Below the pieces are notes generated by a model. The model was not told where the DNA came from and ran no database searches. It saw only the letters and a program-made list of their open reading frames with translations. DNA of 64,000 nucleotides from Leifsonia sp. CL147. GTDB lineage: Bacteria; Actinomycetota; Actinomycetes; Actinomycetales; Microbacteriaceae. Position numbers and translations under genes: made by a program. This document shows, in pieces, positions 21,699-29,733 of the stretch. The stretch's first letter is position 1. Every line of letters starts with the position of its first letter. Where the stretch lies: NCBI RefSeq assembly GCF_900114565.1, contig NZ_FOTM01000008.1:84442-148441 (forward strand), written 5' to 3'.

Positions 21699-22832
21699 AT
21701 GCCCCCCATGCTACCGGCCGCGTTCACGACGAGAGCGAGCCTCGCCACGGTTCTGCCGAGTTCGCTGGCCGCCGTCTCAGCCGGTGCGAACGAGCTGGGG
21801 CTGCCTCCGCTGGAGCACGTCGTGGTGATCGTCGTCGACGGACTCGGTGCGGCGTCGCTGCGCGCCAGAGCCGGGCATGCGCGCACGCTTGCGCCGCTGC
21901 TGGGCAAGGCGACCACCATCGATGCCGGGTTCCCCACGACGACGGCCGCCGCTCTCGCGACGCTGACGACGGGGACGACTCCCGGCGAGCACGGGCTGGT
22001 CGGCTACCGCGTCCGCGATGGGGCCGGACGGCTCACCAACCAGCTGAGCGGCTGGGATGCGGCCATGCATCCGGACACCTGGCAGCGCTCGCGGACGGTG
22101 TTCGAGCGCGCAGCGGACCAGGGGGTCCGGGCCCGGGCGATCGGGCTCCCCAAATTCGAGAACACCGGCTTCACCGCGGCCGTGCTGCGTGGAGCGGAGT
22201 TCACCGGCGTGTCCAAGCTGGCCGACCGGTTCGCGGCCGCTGCCGACATCGTCGCGTCGCCGGGTCCCGGGCTGACGTACCTCTACGTCGCCGAACTCGA
22301 CCAACTGGCGCACGCACGCGGCTGGGAGTCCCCGGAGTGGACGGCCGCCCTGGAGACGGTGGATGCGCTGGTCGCCGGCTTCGCCCGTGGCCTCGGCCCC
22401 GGCCGGGGGGCCCTGCTCACGGCCGATCACGGTGTCGTGGATGTTCCGCACAGCGGCCACATCCTCTACGACACCGCTCCGGAGCTTCTGGAGGGTGTCG
22501 CCGGGATCGCGGGCGAGCCGCGGCTCCTCCACCTCTATCTGGAGGACGGCGCCCCGCCCGAGGCCGTGGCTGATCGCTGGCGCGACTCCGAGGGCGAGCG
22601 CTCGTGGGTGGCGACGCGGTCAGAGGCGATCGGTGCCGGCTGGTTCGGGCCGAGCGTCCATCCCGAGGTGGCGCCGCGGATCGGGGATGTGCTGGTCGCC
22701 GCCCGCAAGCGGATCGCCTATTACGACGGACGCGACCCGCAGCGCACCGGCCGCAACATGGTGGGCCAGCACGGATCGCTCACGCCGGAGGAGACGCGGG
22801 TTCCCCTGCTGCGCTTCGGAGCGGCAGGCTGA
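21699..22832 (+). CDS. Alkaline phosphatase superfamily (nucleotide pyrophosphatase-like) protein
   Basis: The 377-residue product has the AlkP-superfamily metal-binding set: [15 protein letters not shown] with the first Asp, the nucleophile region [22 protein letters not shown] with a likely catalytic Thr, [12 protein letters not shown], and [11 protein letters not shown] late [17 protein letters not shown] resembles the phosphodiesterase/pyrophosphatase branch that acts on nucleotides or phosphodiesters. There is no signal peptide, so it is probably cytosolic. ATG 21699 is used; ATG 21708 is also possible. The 3' end overlaps the convergent acyltransferase by about 53 bases. Confidence 0.85.
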   Translation: MPPMLPAAFTTRASLATVLPSSLAAVSAGANELGLPPLEHVVVIVVDGLGAASLRARAGHARTLAPLLGKATTIDAGFPTTTAAALATLTTGTTPGEHGLVGYRVRDGAGRLTNQLSGWDAAMHPDTWQRSRTVFERAADQGVRARAIGLPKFENTGFTAAVLRGAEFTGVSKLADRFAAAADIVASPGPGLTYLYVAELDQLAHARGWESPEWTAALETVDALVAGFARGLGPGRGALLTADHGVVDVPHSGHILYDTAPELLEGVAGIAGEPRLLHLYLEDGAPPEAVADRWRDSEGERSWVATRSEAIGAGWFGPSVHPEVAPRIGDVLVAARKRIAYYDGRDPQRTGRNMVGQHGSLTPEETRVPLLRFGAAG

Positions 22833-24078
22833 GCTCGCCCGCGACCGGATGCGGGGCGTGGTGCGGCACGTGCTGTGCTGCCGCGGCGGACGTCGTCTCG
22901 GGCGTCGGAACCTCATCGGCGGTCGTGCGCGACCCGATCCCGAACCGCTCGATCCAGTAGGCGAATCCGCGGCCGGGTCCCCAGCCCTTCAGCGACATCG
23001 CCTTGCTCTCGAGGAACCGCCAGCTGAGCCACGAGAGCGCGAGCACGATGATCGCTGCGCCGAGGATCATCGGGATGACGCCGAGTTTGTAGAGACCGAA
23101 GTAGGCGAGCGTCTGCTGCACCGGGAATGCGTACAGGTAGACGCCGTACGAGATGTCGTTCTTCTGCCCGATCGTCCGCAGCCGGCCGGGGATGGCGGAT
23201 CCGACCCACAGGATGAAGTAGACGCCCGCCGGAACGCCGACGACGGCGTACCCGCCGTTCAGCAGCGTCCACGCGAGCACCACACCGGCGGCGATCCCGA
23301 AGCGCGGGGTGAGCGGGATGGAGCGCGAGTACACCGCGAACACCGACCCGATGGCGAACGGATAGGCCAGAAGCAGGAACTGCGGGTCGCCGAGCGGCGG
23401 GAAGACCGCTCCCATCGTCCCCGGGCTGACCAGTTGCACGATCTGGCCGGCGAAGATGACGGCCGCGACCGCGACGACCACCGGTCGCGCCTTCGCCAGG
23501 ACTCCCGCGGCGAGGAGGACCGCGACCATCAGGTAGCAGGCCCATTCGTACGAGAGGGTCCAGGTGGAGCCGTTGAAGACGCTGGCGTGCGCGCCGAGAC
23601 CGTAGGGGGTGGAGTAGCGGAAGACGTCGAGGATGCCCCAGGCGCCGACATGCAGCGTCCAGTTGGAGGCGAGGTAGTGCCAGGGGCTGGCTGCGGATCG
23701 CGCGAAGTAGTCGGCGATCGCGTGACCGTCGAGCGTCCAGATCACCGGCCCGAGGACGAATGCGGACAGCAACAGGACGAGGAAGAACGCGGGGAAGATG
23801 CGGAGGACGCGGCGCCAGAGGAACTGCATCACATCCGCCGACATCCCGCTCTTCGTGATCAGGTAGCCGCTGATGGCGAAGAAGCCGGCCACCGCCAGCG
23901 AGCCGAGGTTCGACTGGCCGTGCGTGATCCCGGTTCCCGGATCGTGGCCGAAGCCGCCGAGAGGGAAGGTGTGCGAGACCAGGACCGCCAGCGCGAGAAC
24001 GAGACGGATCAGGCCGAGCGCGTTGTCATGCCCGCGGAGGGCAGAACTGATCGTCCGTGCAGGGTCCGTTGAGAGCAT
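22780..24078 (-). CDS. Acyltransferase 3 family membrane protein
   Basis: The 432-residue product has about ten membrane helices. The N-terminal LIRLVLALAVLVSHTFPLGG carries the conserved family histidine, and FFAISGYLITKS is a typical family motif. Such proteins O-acylate sugars, cell-wall polymers or lipids at the membrane. A soluble C-terminal tail of about 60 residues is rich in Ala, Pro and His. ATG 24078 is used; GTG 24084 two codons upstream is an alternative. It is downstream of sepH on the same strand, and its tail overlaps the end of the AlkP-like gene. The substrate cannot be inferred. Confidence 0.87.
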   Translation of the reverse strand: MLSTDPARTISSALRGHDNALGLIRLVLALAVLVSHTFPLGGFGHDPGTGITHGQSNLGSLAVAGFFAISGYLITKSGMSADVMQFLWRRVLRIFPAFFLVLLLSAFVLGPVIWTLDGHAIADYFARSAASPWHYLASNWTLHVGAWGILDVFRYSTPYGLGAHASVFNGSTWTLSYEWACYLMVAVLLAAGVLAKARPVVVAVAAVIFAGQIVQLVSPGTMGAVFPPLGDPQFLLLAYPFAIGSVFAVYSRSIPLTPRFGIAAGVVLAWTLLNGGYAVVGVPAGVYFILWVGSAIPGRLRTIGQKNDISYGVYLYAFPVQQTLAYFGLYKLGVIPMILGAAIIVLALSWLSWRFLESKAMSLKGWGPGRGFAYWIERFGIGSRTTADEVPTPETTSAAAAQHVPHHAPHPVAGELSLPLRSAAGEPASPPA

Positions 24079-24171
24079 TCCCACAGGATACGGGACGATC
24101 GGCGGTCGGCGTTCCGCCGCGCGCGGGAACTCAGCGCTCCCGGAGACTCAGCTGCGGCGCCCGCTGGAGCA

Positions 24172-25302
24172 TCAGGCCAGGTCGTCGTCCGTCCGGGCGC
24201 CGAAGACGATCTCGTCCCAGCTCGGCATGGCCGCGCGGCCCTTCTTGCGCGCCGACGGCTGCGGGCCCGAGTCGTTCGACGGGGCGCTCGGGGGAGCCGG
24301 GACGTCGAGGGGCAGCGGCGGCTGCTCGGCGACGGGAGGACGCTCGGCGGCCAGCGGACGCTCCTCGACGAGACGGAACGGCGTCGGGATCTCGATCGGC
24401 GTGGTCGCAGCGGGCGGCTGCGGCTGGCCGGCAGCGGGACCGTCTTCGTAGGCCGCCGCCTCGCGCTCGCCCCGGCGGCGGCGCAGAGCCTCCAGCAGGT
24501 CGGCGGTCTGGTGGAGGTCGCGAGGGGCGTCATCCGACCGCTTGATCGCCGAGACGGCGATGGAGTTGTTGGTCCCCGGCGTCCGGGGCGGCAGCGGCTC
24601 GATCGGAGAGGTGACCTCGGGGCCGAGCAGGTCCGCGGACGGCGGCGGGAAGGTGAACGCACCGCTGTCGAAGCGGGAGGTGTCCGGCTCGCCCTCGTGC
24701 GGCAGCACGGCGCGCAGCCGGGGGATGAGCGTCCCGCCGCGCAGCTCTCCCGCCTGGGAGAGCGTGGTCGCCTCGGAGTTCAGTGGCGCGAGGGCGTGCT
24801 TGCGCGCGTCGTACGACCAGCGGGCATCGTGGTCGATGGTGTCCGCCGTGAACTCGAGCTTGACGATCCAGCCGGTCTCGCTGTCCTTCCAGCTCGCCCA
24901 GCGCTCGCCGGCGACACCGAGGGACGCCAGACGTTCGCGGATGACGCTTCCGAACGTCTCCTGCTCGCCGAGCGGGTCGACCGCGTCGGAGGTGTGGACG
25001 GGGACGCTGAGGGCGCTCGCCACGATGTGCTCGCGCTCGGCGATGATCGGTCCCTCGAAACGCTGAACGTAGTCCAGCGGCGCTCCGGTGACGGCCGCCA
25101 CATCCTCGGCGGACATGCCGGAGCGGATGTGCGCCTGGACCTCGCGCGGTGAGAGCTTGGGCGCGTCGGCGGGCGTCTCCTGACGCACCTGGCGCACCTT
25201 CGACTGCAACGCCTCGTCGACGGCGATGCGGAACCGCTCACCGTCGTCGCCGACGGCGACGAGTGCACCGTTCTCGACCCCGATGACCTTCAAATCCTGC
25301 AT
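24172..25302 (-). CDS. sepH: Septation protein SepH (DUF3071)
   Basis: SepH is an actinobacterial cell-division regulator that interacts with FtsZ. The 376-residue product has the conserved N-terminal DUF3071 region (MQDLKVIGVENGALVAVGDD), followed by a helix-turn-helix-like segment LSPREVQAHIRSGMSAEDVAAVTGAPLDYVQRFEGPIIAERE. A Pro-rich disordered C-terminal half ends with SWDEIVFGARTDDDLA. ATG 25302 gives the canonical family start. It is divergent from the DUF4193 gene, which is the usual actinobacterial neighbourhood. Confidence 0.88.
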   Translation of the reverse strand: MQDLKVIGVENGALVAVGDDGERFRIAVDEALQSKVRQVRQETPADAPKLSPREVQAHIRSGMSAEDVAAVTGAPLDYVQRFEGPIIAEREHIVASALSVPVHTSDAVDPLGEQETFGSVIRERLASLGVAGERWASWKDSETGWIVKLEFTADTIDHDARWSYDARKHALAPLNSEATTLSQAGELRGGTLIPRLRAVLPHEGEPDTSRFDSGAFTFPPPSADLLGPEVTSPIEPLPPRTPGTNNSIAVSAIKRSDDAPRDLHQTADLLEALRRRRGEREAAAYEDGPAAGQPQPPAATTPIEIPTPFRLVEERPLAAERPPVAEQPPLPLDVPAPPSAPSNDSGPQPSARKKGRAAMPSWDEIVFGARTDDDLA

Positions 25303-25456
25303 GTGGATTGCCTTCCGAGCTCGTTCGTACGGGCCCAGGATGACACGGAGAACCGGGCAATCCGGGGAATATCCCGGGCGTGCCGGAAGTTGCACTGGCA
25401 GCGATCGCTGAAAGGGTCCTGGATGGTTTTGCTATTCGGGGGCGATTGATGCAAAC

Positions 25457-25525
25457 TATGGCCGCCGATTGCGAGAATCGGCCGCTACATACGAGAAGTG
25501 GATGGGCATGGCAACGGATTACGAC
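25457..25525 (+). repeat. Leader and first codons of DUF4193 gene, copied downstream
   Basis: These 69 bases (5' leader plus the first six codons of the DUF4193 gene) recur at 28508-28575 with a few substitutions. Both copies keep a small 6-bp hairpin (GCCGAT/ATCGGC). Confidence 0.8.
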
Positions 25526-25801
25526 GCACCACGGAAGACCGAGGACGACTCCGAGTCGATCGAGGCCCTCAAGGAGCGTGTCCCGGACAAGATGTCGGGT
25601 GTCGTGGACGTCGAGGACGCCGACAATCCCGGTGGCTACGAGCTGCCCGGTGCCGACCTCTCCGACCTCGACCTCGATGTCGTGGTGCTCCCTCCCCAGG
25701 CGGACGAGTTCACCTGCGTGAACTGCTTCCTGGTGAAGCACCGTTCGCAGATCGACCACGAGACCAAGCTCGGGCCGATCTGCGTGGAGTGCGCTGCGTA
25801 A
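25508..25801 (+). CDS. DUF4193 family protein
   Basis: The 97-residue product begins MATDYDAPRKTEDDSES, is strongly acidic through the middle (DLSDLDLDVVVLPPQADE), and ends with FTCVNCFLVKHRSQIDHETKLGPICVECAA. The C-terminal CxxC...CxxC pair should bind one zinc. This is the conserved actinobacterial DUF4193 family, of unknown function, usually next to sepH and dut. The ATG at 25508 is the family start; the frame is open a further 13 codons upstream but that part is not conserved. Its leader has been copied into the accessory locus downstream. Confidence 0.87.
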   Translation: MATDYDAPRKTEDDSESIEALKERVPDKMSGVVDVEDADNPGGYELPGADLSDLDLDVVVLPPQADEFTCVNCFLVKHRSQIDHETKLGPICVECAA

Positions 25802-25936
25802 GCACCGGGTCGCTTGATCGACATTCACCTCACGCGCGTTCTCGCATCACGATTCGCCGCATAGCGCGTCCCAAGAAGTAACGGGCGTCGGTGCCCACTC
25901 GTCGGAGTGGGCGCGTCCGTGGGCGAGGGGTGTGGT

Positions 25937-26224
25937 GTGAGCGGAAGAGTCGCGGTCGATACGGGCCGCTTGCGGGCGTGGGGACAGTTGCTGTCGGAGG
26001 CGCAGGCCGAACGTGGGCGTCGGGTGGCCGACGGGCGCGACATCGGTTCTGGCGCGTCCGTGAGCGCGGTGGAGAGGTTCACCGAGTATTGGGTGCCCGC
26101 GGTGTCGGTGGTGGCCGACACTGTCGACGCTCTGGCGACGGCGGCGCGGTCGGCGGCGGACGCGTACGAGCGCCGGGACGCGAAGAGCGCTTCGTCGTTC
26201 GACGGAGGTGCACGTGCGATCTGA
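25937..26224 (+). CDS. Small helical ESX/type VII secretion-like protein
   Basis: The 95-residue product is predicted largely alpha-helical and begins MSGRVAVDTGRLRAWGQLLSEAQ. It contains FTEYWVPAVSVVADTVDALATAARSAADAYERRDA, the heptad-like pattern of WXG100/EspC-type proteins. GTG 25937 has GAGGGG 5 bases upstream. The end overlaps the start of the calpain-like gene, so both are co-translated. Such small partners often accompany WXG- or LXG-headed toxins and help export them by type VII systems. No secretion machinery gene is in the window, so the role is inferred. Confidence 0.65.
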   Translation: MSGRVAVDTGRLRAWGQLLSEAQAERGRRVADGRDIGSGASVSAVERFTEYWVPAVSVVADTVDALATAARSAADAYERRDAKSASSFDGGARAI

Positions 26225-27845
26225 GGACTGGTCTGCCGTCGGGTTGTCGTCCGATCCGACGCCGGGGGAACCGGAATCGGTGGATGCGCTGTCGTCTGCG
26301 TTGATGGCGGAGGCGGAGCGGTTGTGGCACGTGTCGGACAGGGTCTCCCGGGTCCTGTCGGATCTCGATGGCTCGCACTGGTCCGGAGCCGCGGCGGAGG
26401 CGTTCGCGGGTCGGCTGCGTGCGGTGACCGACGGGGCGAAGGCGGCGTCTGATCGGCATGTGGAAGCGGCGGACGCATCGCGACGCTGGTGCGGCGAGTT
26501 GTGGGCGGCGCAGGAGGACGCCGACGCCGCGCTGCGGGAGGCGGAGGAGGCGCTGGAGCATCTGTCGACGGCGAAGGCGTTACCGGCGGACGTGGTGAGC
26601 GCTCCTGCCCGCGTTGCCGAGGCCGAGCAGCGGGTCGCGGAGGCGAAGGCCAAGGCGCGACATGCGCAGCAGGAGCATGCCGAGGCTGAGGCGAGATTCG
26701 TCGCAGCGTTGGACGCCACGCTGCACGGCGCTCGGCCCCGCGTCCCGGTCGGGCAGTTGGAGGACTTCCTCGATACGTTCAGCACTGCGGCGTTCGTCCT
26801 CCCGGCCAGCACCACGACGAAGTCCACGAAGGCCACGAGCGAGAAGCTGCTGAAGGAGGTCGAGCTTCAGTACCGCACGTGCCGCACGGAGGCGGAGTGG
26901 GCCGCCTGGGCGAAGAAGAACGGGTACGCCCCAGCGGAGGTGATCGCCGCGCTGAAGAAGATGAAGCCGGACGACCTCAAACGGTTCAACCAGCTGATCG
27001 CCCATGGCGGCATCGCCGGGGGTCTCGCGTCGTGGCTGTTCGAGGGAGCCCGGTCCCGTAAGGATGTGGCATGGCTCCACGACCACCTGCCGTCGCTTGA
27101 GCCGCAGATCCCGGGCGGGACTTTCTGGAACGAGTGGGACGACATCGATCTCTCCTGGCCGTTCGGGCCGGAAGACATCAACCAGGGTGGCGTGAACGAC
27201 TGCTGGTGGCTGGCGACACTCGCCGCCTACGCCGACACCCCGGAAGGGGCGAACTGGCTCAAGGACCACATCCACGACAACGGAAACGGCAGCTACACCG
27301 TCACGCTGTACCGTGACGGGAAACCGATCAAGGTCACCGTCACCGACTACTTCCCCGCTGTGAAGGGCAAGGATGGAAGGACGTACCCCTATGGCGCCTA
27401 TAGAGGCGACGAGCCGAATTGGGTGTCGATCTTCGAGAAGGCGCGGGCGGCGATGCCGGATACCGGGTCGTATGATTTTGTCAACGGCTTCTACTCGGTG
27501 TTCAACAAGGACTTCGGCTCCGGTGGGGCCATGGAGACCCTGACCGGGGATCCCGCCCACTGGTTCTCGCCTCCTGGCCCTCACAGGGCGGACACGCACA
27601 GTGCGTCCGAGCTTCGCGGCGACCTGGAAGAGGGGCGACCAATCACTGTCACCACGGCATTCCCAGGCCGTGAGGACATGGTCAACTGGCACGTCTATAC
27701 GGTGATGGCGATTGACGAGCAGGGGAATGTCGCCCTGCGCAATCCCTGGGGACCGGGTGACGGAACCATGCCCGAGTATGTTCATCTGACCTTCGAAGAG
27801 ATGTGCAGAGCAGGCTGGTACGTGAACATCGGGGCGCCGAAGTGA
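26214..27845 (+). CDS. WXG-headed calpain-like cysteine protease, candidate T7SS toxin
   Basis: The 543-residue product has an N-terminal helical WXG100-like domain with SHWSG (W56) and a charged coiled coil (about 98-165). After a spacer, a C-terminal calpain-like (peptidase C2) domain follows. The catalytic set is visible: C330 in GGVNDCWWLATLAA, H493 in VNWHVYTVMAIDE and N510 in LRNPWGPGD. This head-plus-enzyme design is that of polymorphic toxins exported by type VII secretion. The start is set at GTG 26214 because GGAGG lies 5 bases upstream; GTG 26208 would sit on the ribosome site itself. The stop overlaps the next gene (GTGA). The last 57 codons are repeated twice downstream in fragments. 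Confidence 0.8.
   Translation: MRSEDWSAVGLSSDPTPGEPESVDALSSALMAEAERLWHVSDRVSRVLSDLDGSHWSGAAAEAFAGRLRAVTDGAKAASDRHVEAADASRRWCGELWAAQEDADAALREAEEALEHLSTAKALPADVVSAPARVAEAEQRVAEAKAKARHAQQEHAEAEARFVAALDATLHGARPRVPVGQLEDFLDTFSTAAFVLPASTTTKSTKATSEKLLKEVELQYRTCRTEAEWAAWAKKNGYAPAEVIAALKKMKPDDLKRFNQLIAHGGIAGGLASWLFEGARSRKDVAWLHDHLPSLEPQIPGGTFWNEWDDIDLSWPFGPEDINQGGVNDCWWLATLAAYADTPEGANWLKDHIHDNGNGSYTVTLYRDGKPIKVTVTDYFPAVKGKDGRTYPYGAYRGDEPNWVSIFEKARAAMPDTGSYDFVNGFYSVFNKDFGSGGAMETLTGDPAHWFSPPGPHRADTHSASELRGDLEEGRPITVTTAFPGREDMVNWHVYTVMAIDEQGNVALRNPWGPGDGTMPEYVHLTFEEMCRAGWYVNIGAPK
27675..27845 (+). repeat. Calpain-tail repeat, parental copy
   Basis: The last 57 codons of the intact protease gene. They recur at 28608-28781 and 29560-29733, each with one extra Pro codon near the end. 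Confidence 0.85.
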
Positions 27846-28444
27846 GCTGGCCGGTCCTGTCTCGGCGACGACGGCTTGTCAGGGGCTGGGTGATCACTTT
27901 CGCGCTGATTGCCGTCGCGGCTGCAGGGGTTTCGGTCATAGCCGTGATGAACGCCCCGGAAGCTGCTCCGGCTCCGCCGCCTGGGACGAATGTGACTGCA
28001 ACGGCAACCGGCTCAGGGCTTGGGGCTCCCGGCCCAAACCTTCAGTTCAGGTTGGCTGGGACTTCCTCAGCGGAAGTGAATGCCTGCTGGATCGGTTTAC
28101 TGATCCGGTGGGGCGCCCCTGGGAAGAGCACCACTGGCCTGAGGAATGGTTTCAAGATCTATCAGAGCACGAATGCCTATTCGAAGAGCCTGCTCGGCGG
28201 TCATAGCTCTCCAGAGCATTCCTCCAGTCCCAATCAGAACACCTGGGGCGAGGAATACGTTGTGGAGCAGGCGAAGGTCGGTCATACGTATCGCCATGGA
28301 CCGGTGGTGATTCGGGTTCTCGGGACGTGGCAGTCGTCGAAGTCCGCGGACGACAGGCGGGGGTATCTGCATGTCTCGTTCGATGAGGGCGAGATCGTCT
28401 GCCCGCCGCTGCCTGCGGATACGGTCGAGGTCGCGGGGCAGTGA
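27842..28444 (+). CDS. Membrane-anchored putative immunity protein 1
   Basis: The 200-residue product has a short Arg-rich cytoplasmic N terminus, one membrane helix (about 14-36), a Pro-rich stalk (PAPPPGTN) and an extracytoplasmic domain. Two cysteines (in NACWIG and IVCPPLP) are conserved in all copies of the family and could form a disulfide outside the cell. No known family was recognised. Overlap of its GTG with the stop of the calpain-like gene and repeated pairing with calpain tails suggest it protects against that protease; this is inference. The last 58 codons are nearly identical in copies 2 and 3, while the middle is divergent. Confidence 0.7.
   Translation: MSWPVLSRRRRLVRGWVITFALIAVAAAGVSVIAVMNAPEAAPAPPPGTNVTATATGSGLGAPGPNLQFRLAGTSSAEVNACWIGLLIRWGAPGKSTTGLRNGFKIYQSTNAYSKSLLGGHSSPEHSSSPNQNTWGEEYVVEQAKVGHTYRHGPVVIRVLGTWQSSKSADDRRGYLHVSFDEGEIVCPPLPADTVEVAGQ
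28271..28444 (+). repeat. Immunity 3'-end repeat, copy 1
   Basis: A 174-base segment ending at the stop codon, nearly identical to 29207-29380 and 30136-30309. It encodes KVGHTYRHGPVVIRVLGTWQ and the rest of the conserved C terminus. Confidence 0.9.
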
Positions 28445-28507
28445 GCAGGCCGATCCAACGTGAGGGATCCCGTCAGATTCGCGGGTGGCGTTGGAGCGGG
28501 CGAAGGT

Positions 28508-28575
28508 TATGGCCGCCGATCGCGAGAATCGGCCGTTACGACGAGAAGTGGATGGGCATGGCAACGGATTACGAC
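28508..28575 (+). repeat. Copied DUF4193 leader
   Basis: Sixty-eight bases nearly identical to 25457-25525, including the DUF4193 start codon (ATG 28558) and the first six codons. The upstream promoter region is not included. Confidence 0.85.
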
Positions 28576-28607
28576 CCACCGTCACCGCGGCGTTCACAGG
28601 CCGGGGG

Positions 28608-28781
28608 GACATGGTGGACTGGCACGTCTATACCGTGACCGGGATTGACGAGCAGGGTAATGTCACCCTGCGCAATCCCTGGGGGCCGGGTGACCGTGAC
28701 AAGCCGGAGATCCTCCATCTGACATTCGACGAGATGTGCAGAGCAGGCTGGTACCTGAACATCGGGGCGCCGCCGAAATGA
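28608..28781 (+). repeat. Calpain-tail repeat, orphan copy 1
   Basis: Fifty-seven codons plus stop, similar to the end of the intact calpain gene. They retain the His (VDWHVYTV) and Asn (LRNPWG) regions but not the cysteine region. Confidence 0.88.
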
Positions 28782-29380
28782 GCGGGCCGGTCCTGTCTCC
28801 GGGGCACCGCCGGGTCCGGGGGTGGTTGATTGCTCTAGCGGTCTTCGTTGTGGCGGCGGCAGGGGTTGCGGCCGTCATCATCGTGAATGTCCCGGAAACT
28901 CCACCGCCGATGCCGGCGGGGACGAATGTGGTGGTGACGACCCACGGGACGGGGCCAGGGAGACCCGTCCCGGATGTCCCGCCCGGTAAATCCGGGCCAA
29001 GCTCTCGTGACATAAACGGGTGTTCGGTGGGCGTTCGGAGCGACTCTGTGGTGGCCGCCAAGTATCTCACCGCCGAATCCGTCGCCTTCCAGTTCGCCCA
29101 GGTCACCGAGAACGTGCCCGAGACCACCCCGGGCGGTAGGCCGCATCCGTTTGTGATGTCAGGTCCAAACCGCAACCGTTGGAGCGAGCTGTATGACATG
29201 AAGGGGGCGAAAGTGGGTCATACGTATCGTCATGGCCCGGTGGTGATCCGAGTGCTCGGGACGTGGCAGTCGTCGAAGTCCGCGGACGACAAGCGTGGGT
29301 ACCTGCATGTCTCGTTCGATGAGGGCGAGATCGTCTGCCCGCCGCTGCCTGCGGAAACGGTCGAGGTCGCGGGGCAATGA
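28778..29380 (+). CDS. Membrane-anchored putative immunity protein 2
   Basis: The 200-residue product is a paralogue of the protein at 27842, with the same length and architecture: Arg-rich start (MSGPVLSPGHRRVRGW), one membrane helix, a Pro-rich stalk, the two conserved cysteines (INGCSVG and IVCPPLP) and an almost identical C-terminal 58 residues. The region between stalk and repeat is clearly different from copy 1. The ATG overlaps the stop of the calpain-tail fragment. It appears intact, so an orphan immunity gene with a specificity different from copy 1 is plausible; no functional evidence is in the sequence. Confidence 0.7.
   Translation: MSGPVLSPGHRRVRGWLIALAVFVVAAAGVAAVIIVNVPETPPPMPAGTNVVVTTHGTGPGRPVPDVPPGKSGPSSRDINGCSVGVRSDSVVAAKYLTAESVAFQFAQVTENVPETTPGGRPHPFVMSGPNRNRWSELYDMKGAKVGHTYRHGPVVIRVLGTWQSSKSADDKRGYLHVSFDEGEIVCPPLPAETVEVAGQ
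29207..29380 (+). repeat. Immunity 3'-end repeat, copy 2
   Basis: A 174-base segment nearly identical to copies at 28271 and 30136, ending at the stop codon. Confidence 0.9.
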
Positions 29381-29733
29381 GCAGGCCGATCCAACGTGAG
29401 GGATCCCGTCAGATTCGCGGGTGGCACATCACCGCGGCCGTTCTTCTTGCGGGGGCAGTGATGATTGCGGTTGTCGTTCTTGTGGGCATTCCGGAGACTC
29501 CGCCGCCGTCGCCGGCGGGAACGAATGCCGTGCTGACGACACGGGGCACCGGCCCGGGGGACATGGTGGACTGGCACGTCCATACCGTGACGGGGATTGA
29601 CGAGCAGGGTAATGTCACCCTGCGCAATCCCTGGGGACCGGGTGACGACGACCACCCGGAGTACTTGCATCTGACATTCGACGAGATGTGCAGAGCAGGC
29701 TGGTACGCGAACATCGGGGCGCCACCGAAATGA
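29377..29733 (+). CDS. In-frame fusion of immunity membrane anchor to calpain tail
   Basis: The 118-residue product starts MSRPIQREGSRQIRGW, has one membrane helix (about 17-37) and the stalk PPPSPAGTNAVLTTRGTGPG of the immunity family. It then continues without a break into the calpain tail GDMVDWHVHTVTGIDEQGN and onward to the usual protease end. The join lies in the short shared stretch GGCC(C)GGGG at 29551-29560. The reading frame is intact and overlaps its neighbours as ATGA at both ends. It lacks the protease cysteine, so any role would be decoy or binding, or it is a by-product of recombination. Confidence 0.65.
   Translation: MSRPIQREGSRQIRGWHITAAVLLAGAVMIAVVVLVGIPETPPPSPAGTNAVLTTRGTGPGDMVDWHVHTVTGIDEQGNVTLRNPWGPGDDDHPEYLHLTFDEMCRAGWYANIGAPPK
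29560..29733 (+). repeat. Calpain-tail repeat, orphan copy 2
   Basis: Fifty-seven codons plus stop, closest to the copy at 28608, and here fused in frame behind an immunity-type membrane anchor. Confidence 0.88.

Larger units (their letters stand above)
28441..28781 (+). pseudogene. Hybrid remnant: immunity N terminus / DUF4193 leader / calpain tail
   Basis: Three pieces are joined here. Bases 28441-28490 encode the first residues of an immunity paralogue (MSRPIQREGSRQIRGW, as at 29377) and overlap the stop of immunity 1. Bases 28508-28575 copy the leader and first six codons of the DUF4193 gene. Bases 28578-28781 are the calpain tail, from TVTAAF to the stop. The immunity frame runs to a stop near 28638, and the DUF4193 start codon is out of frame with the calpain tail. 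An open frame from GTG 28485 does reach the calpain tail but has no good ribosome site. The catalytic cysteine region is absent, so no active protease is made. Confidence 0.75.

Noticed and set aside
22780..22832. Frameshift at the end of the AlkP-like or acyltransferase gene
   Set aside because: Their tail-to-tail overlap of 53 bases is explained by a variable acyltransferase C terminus; both frames are intact.
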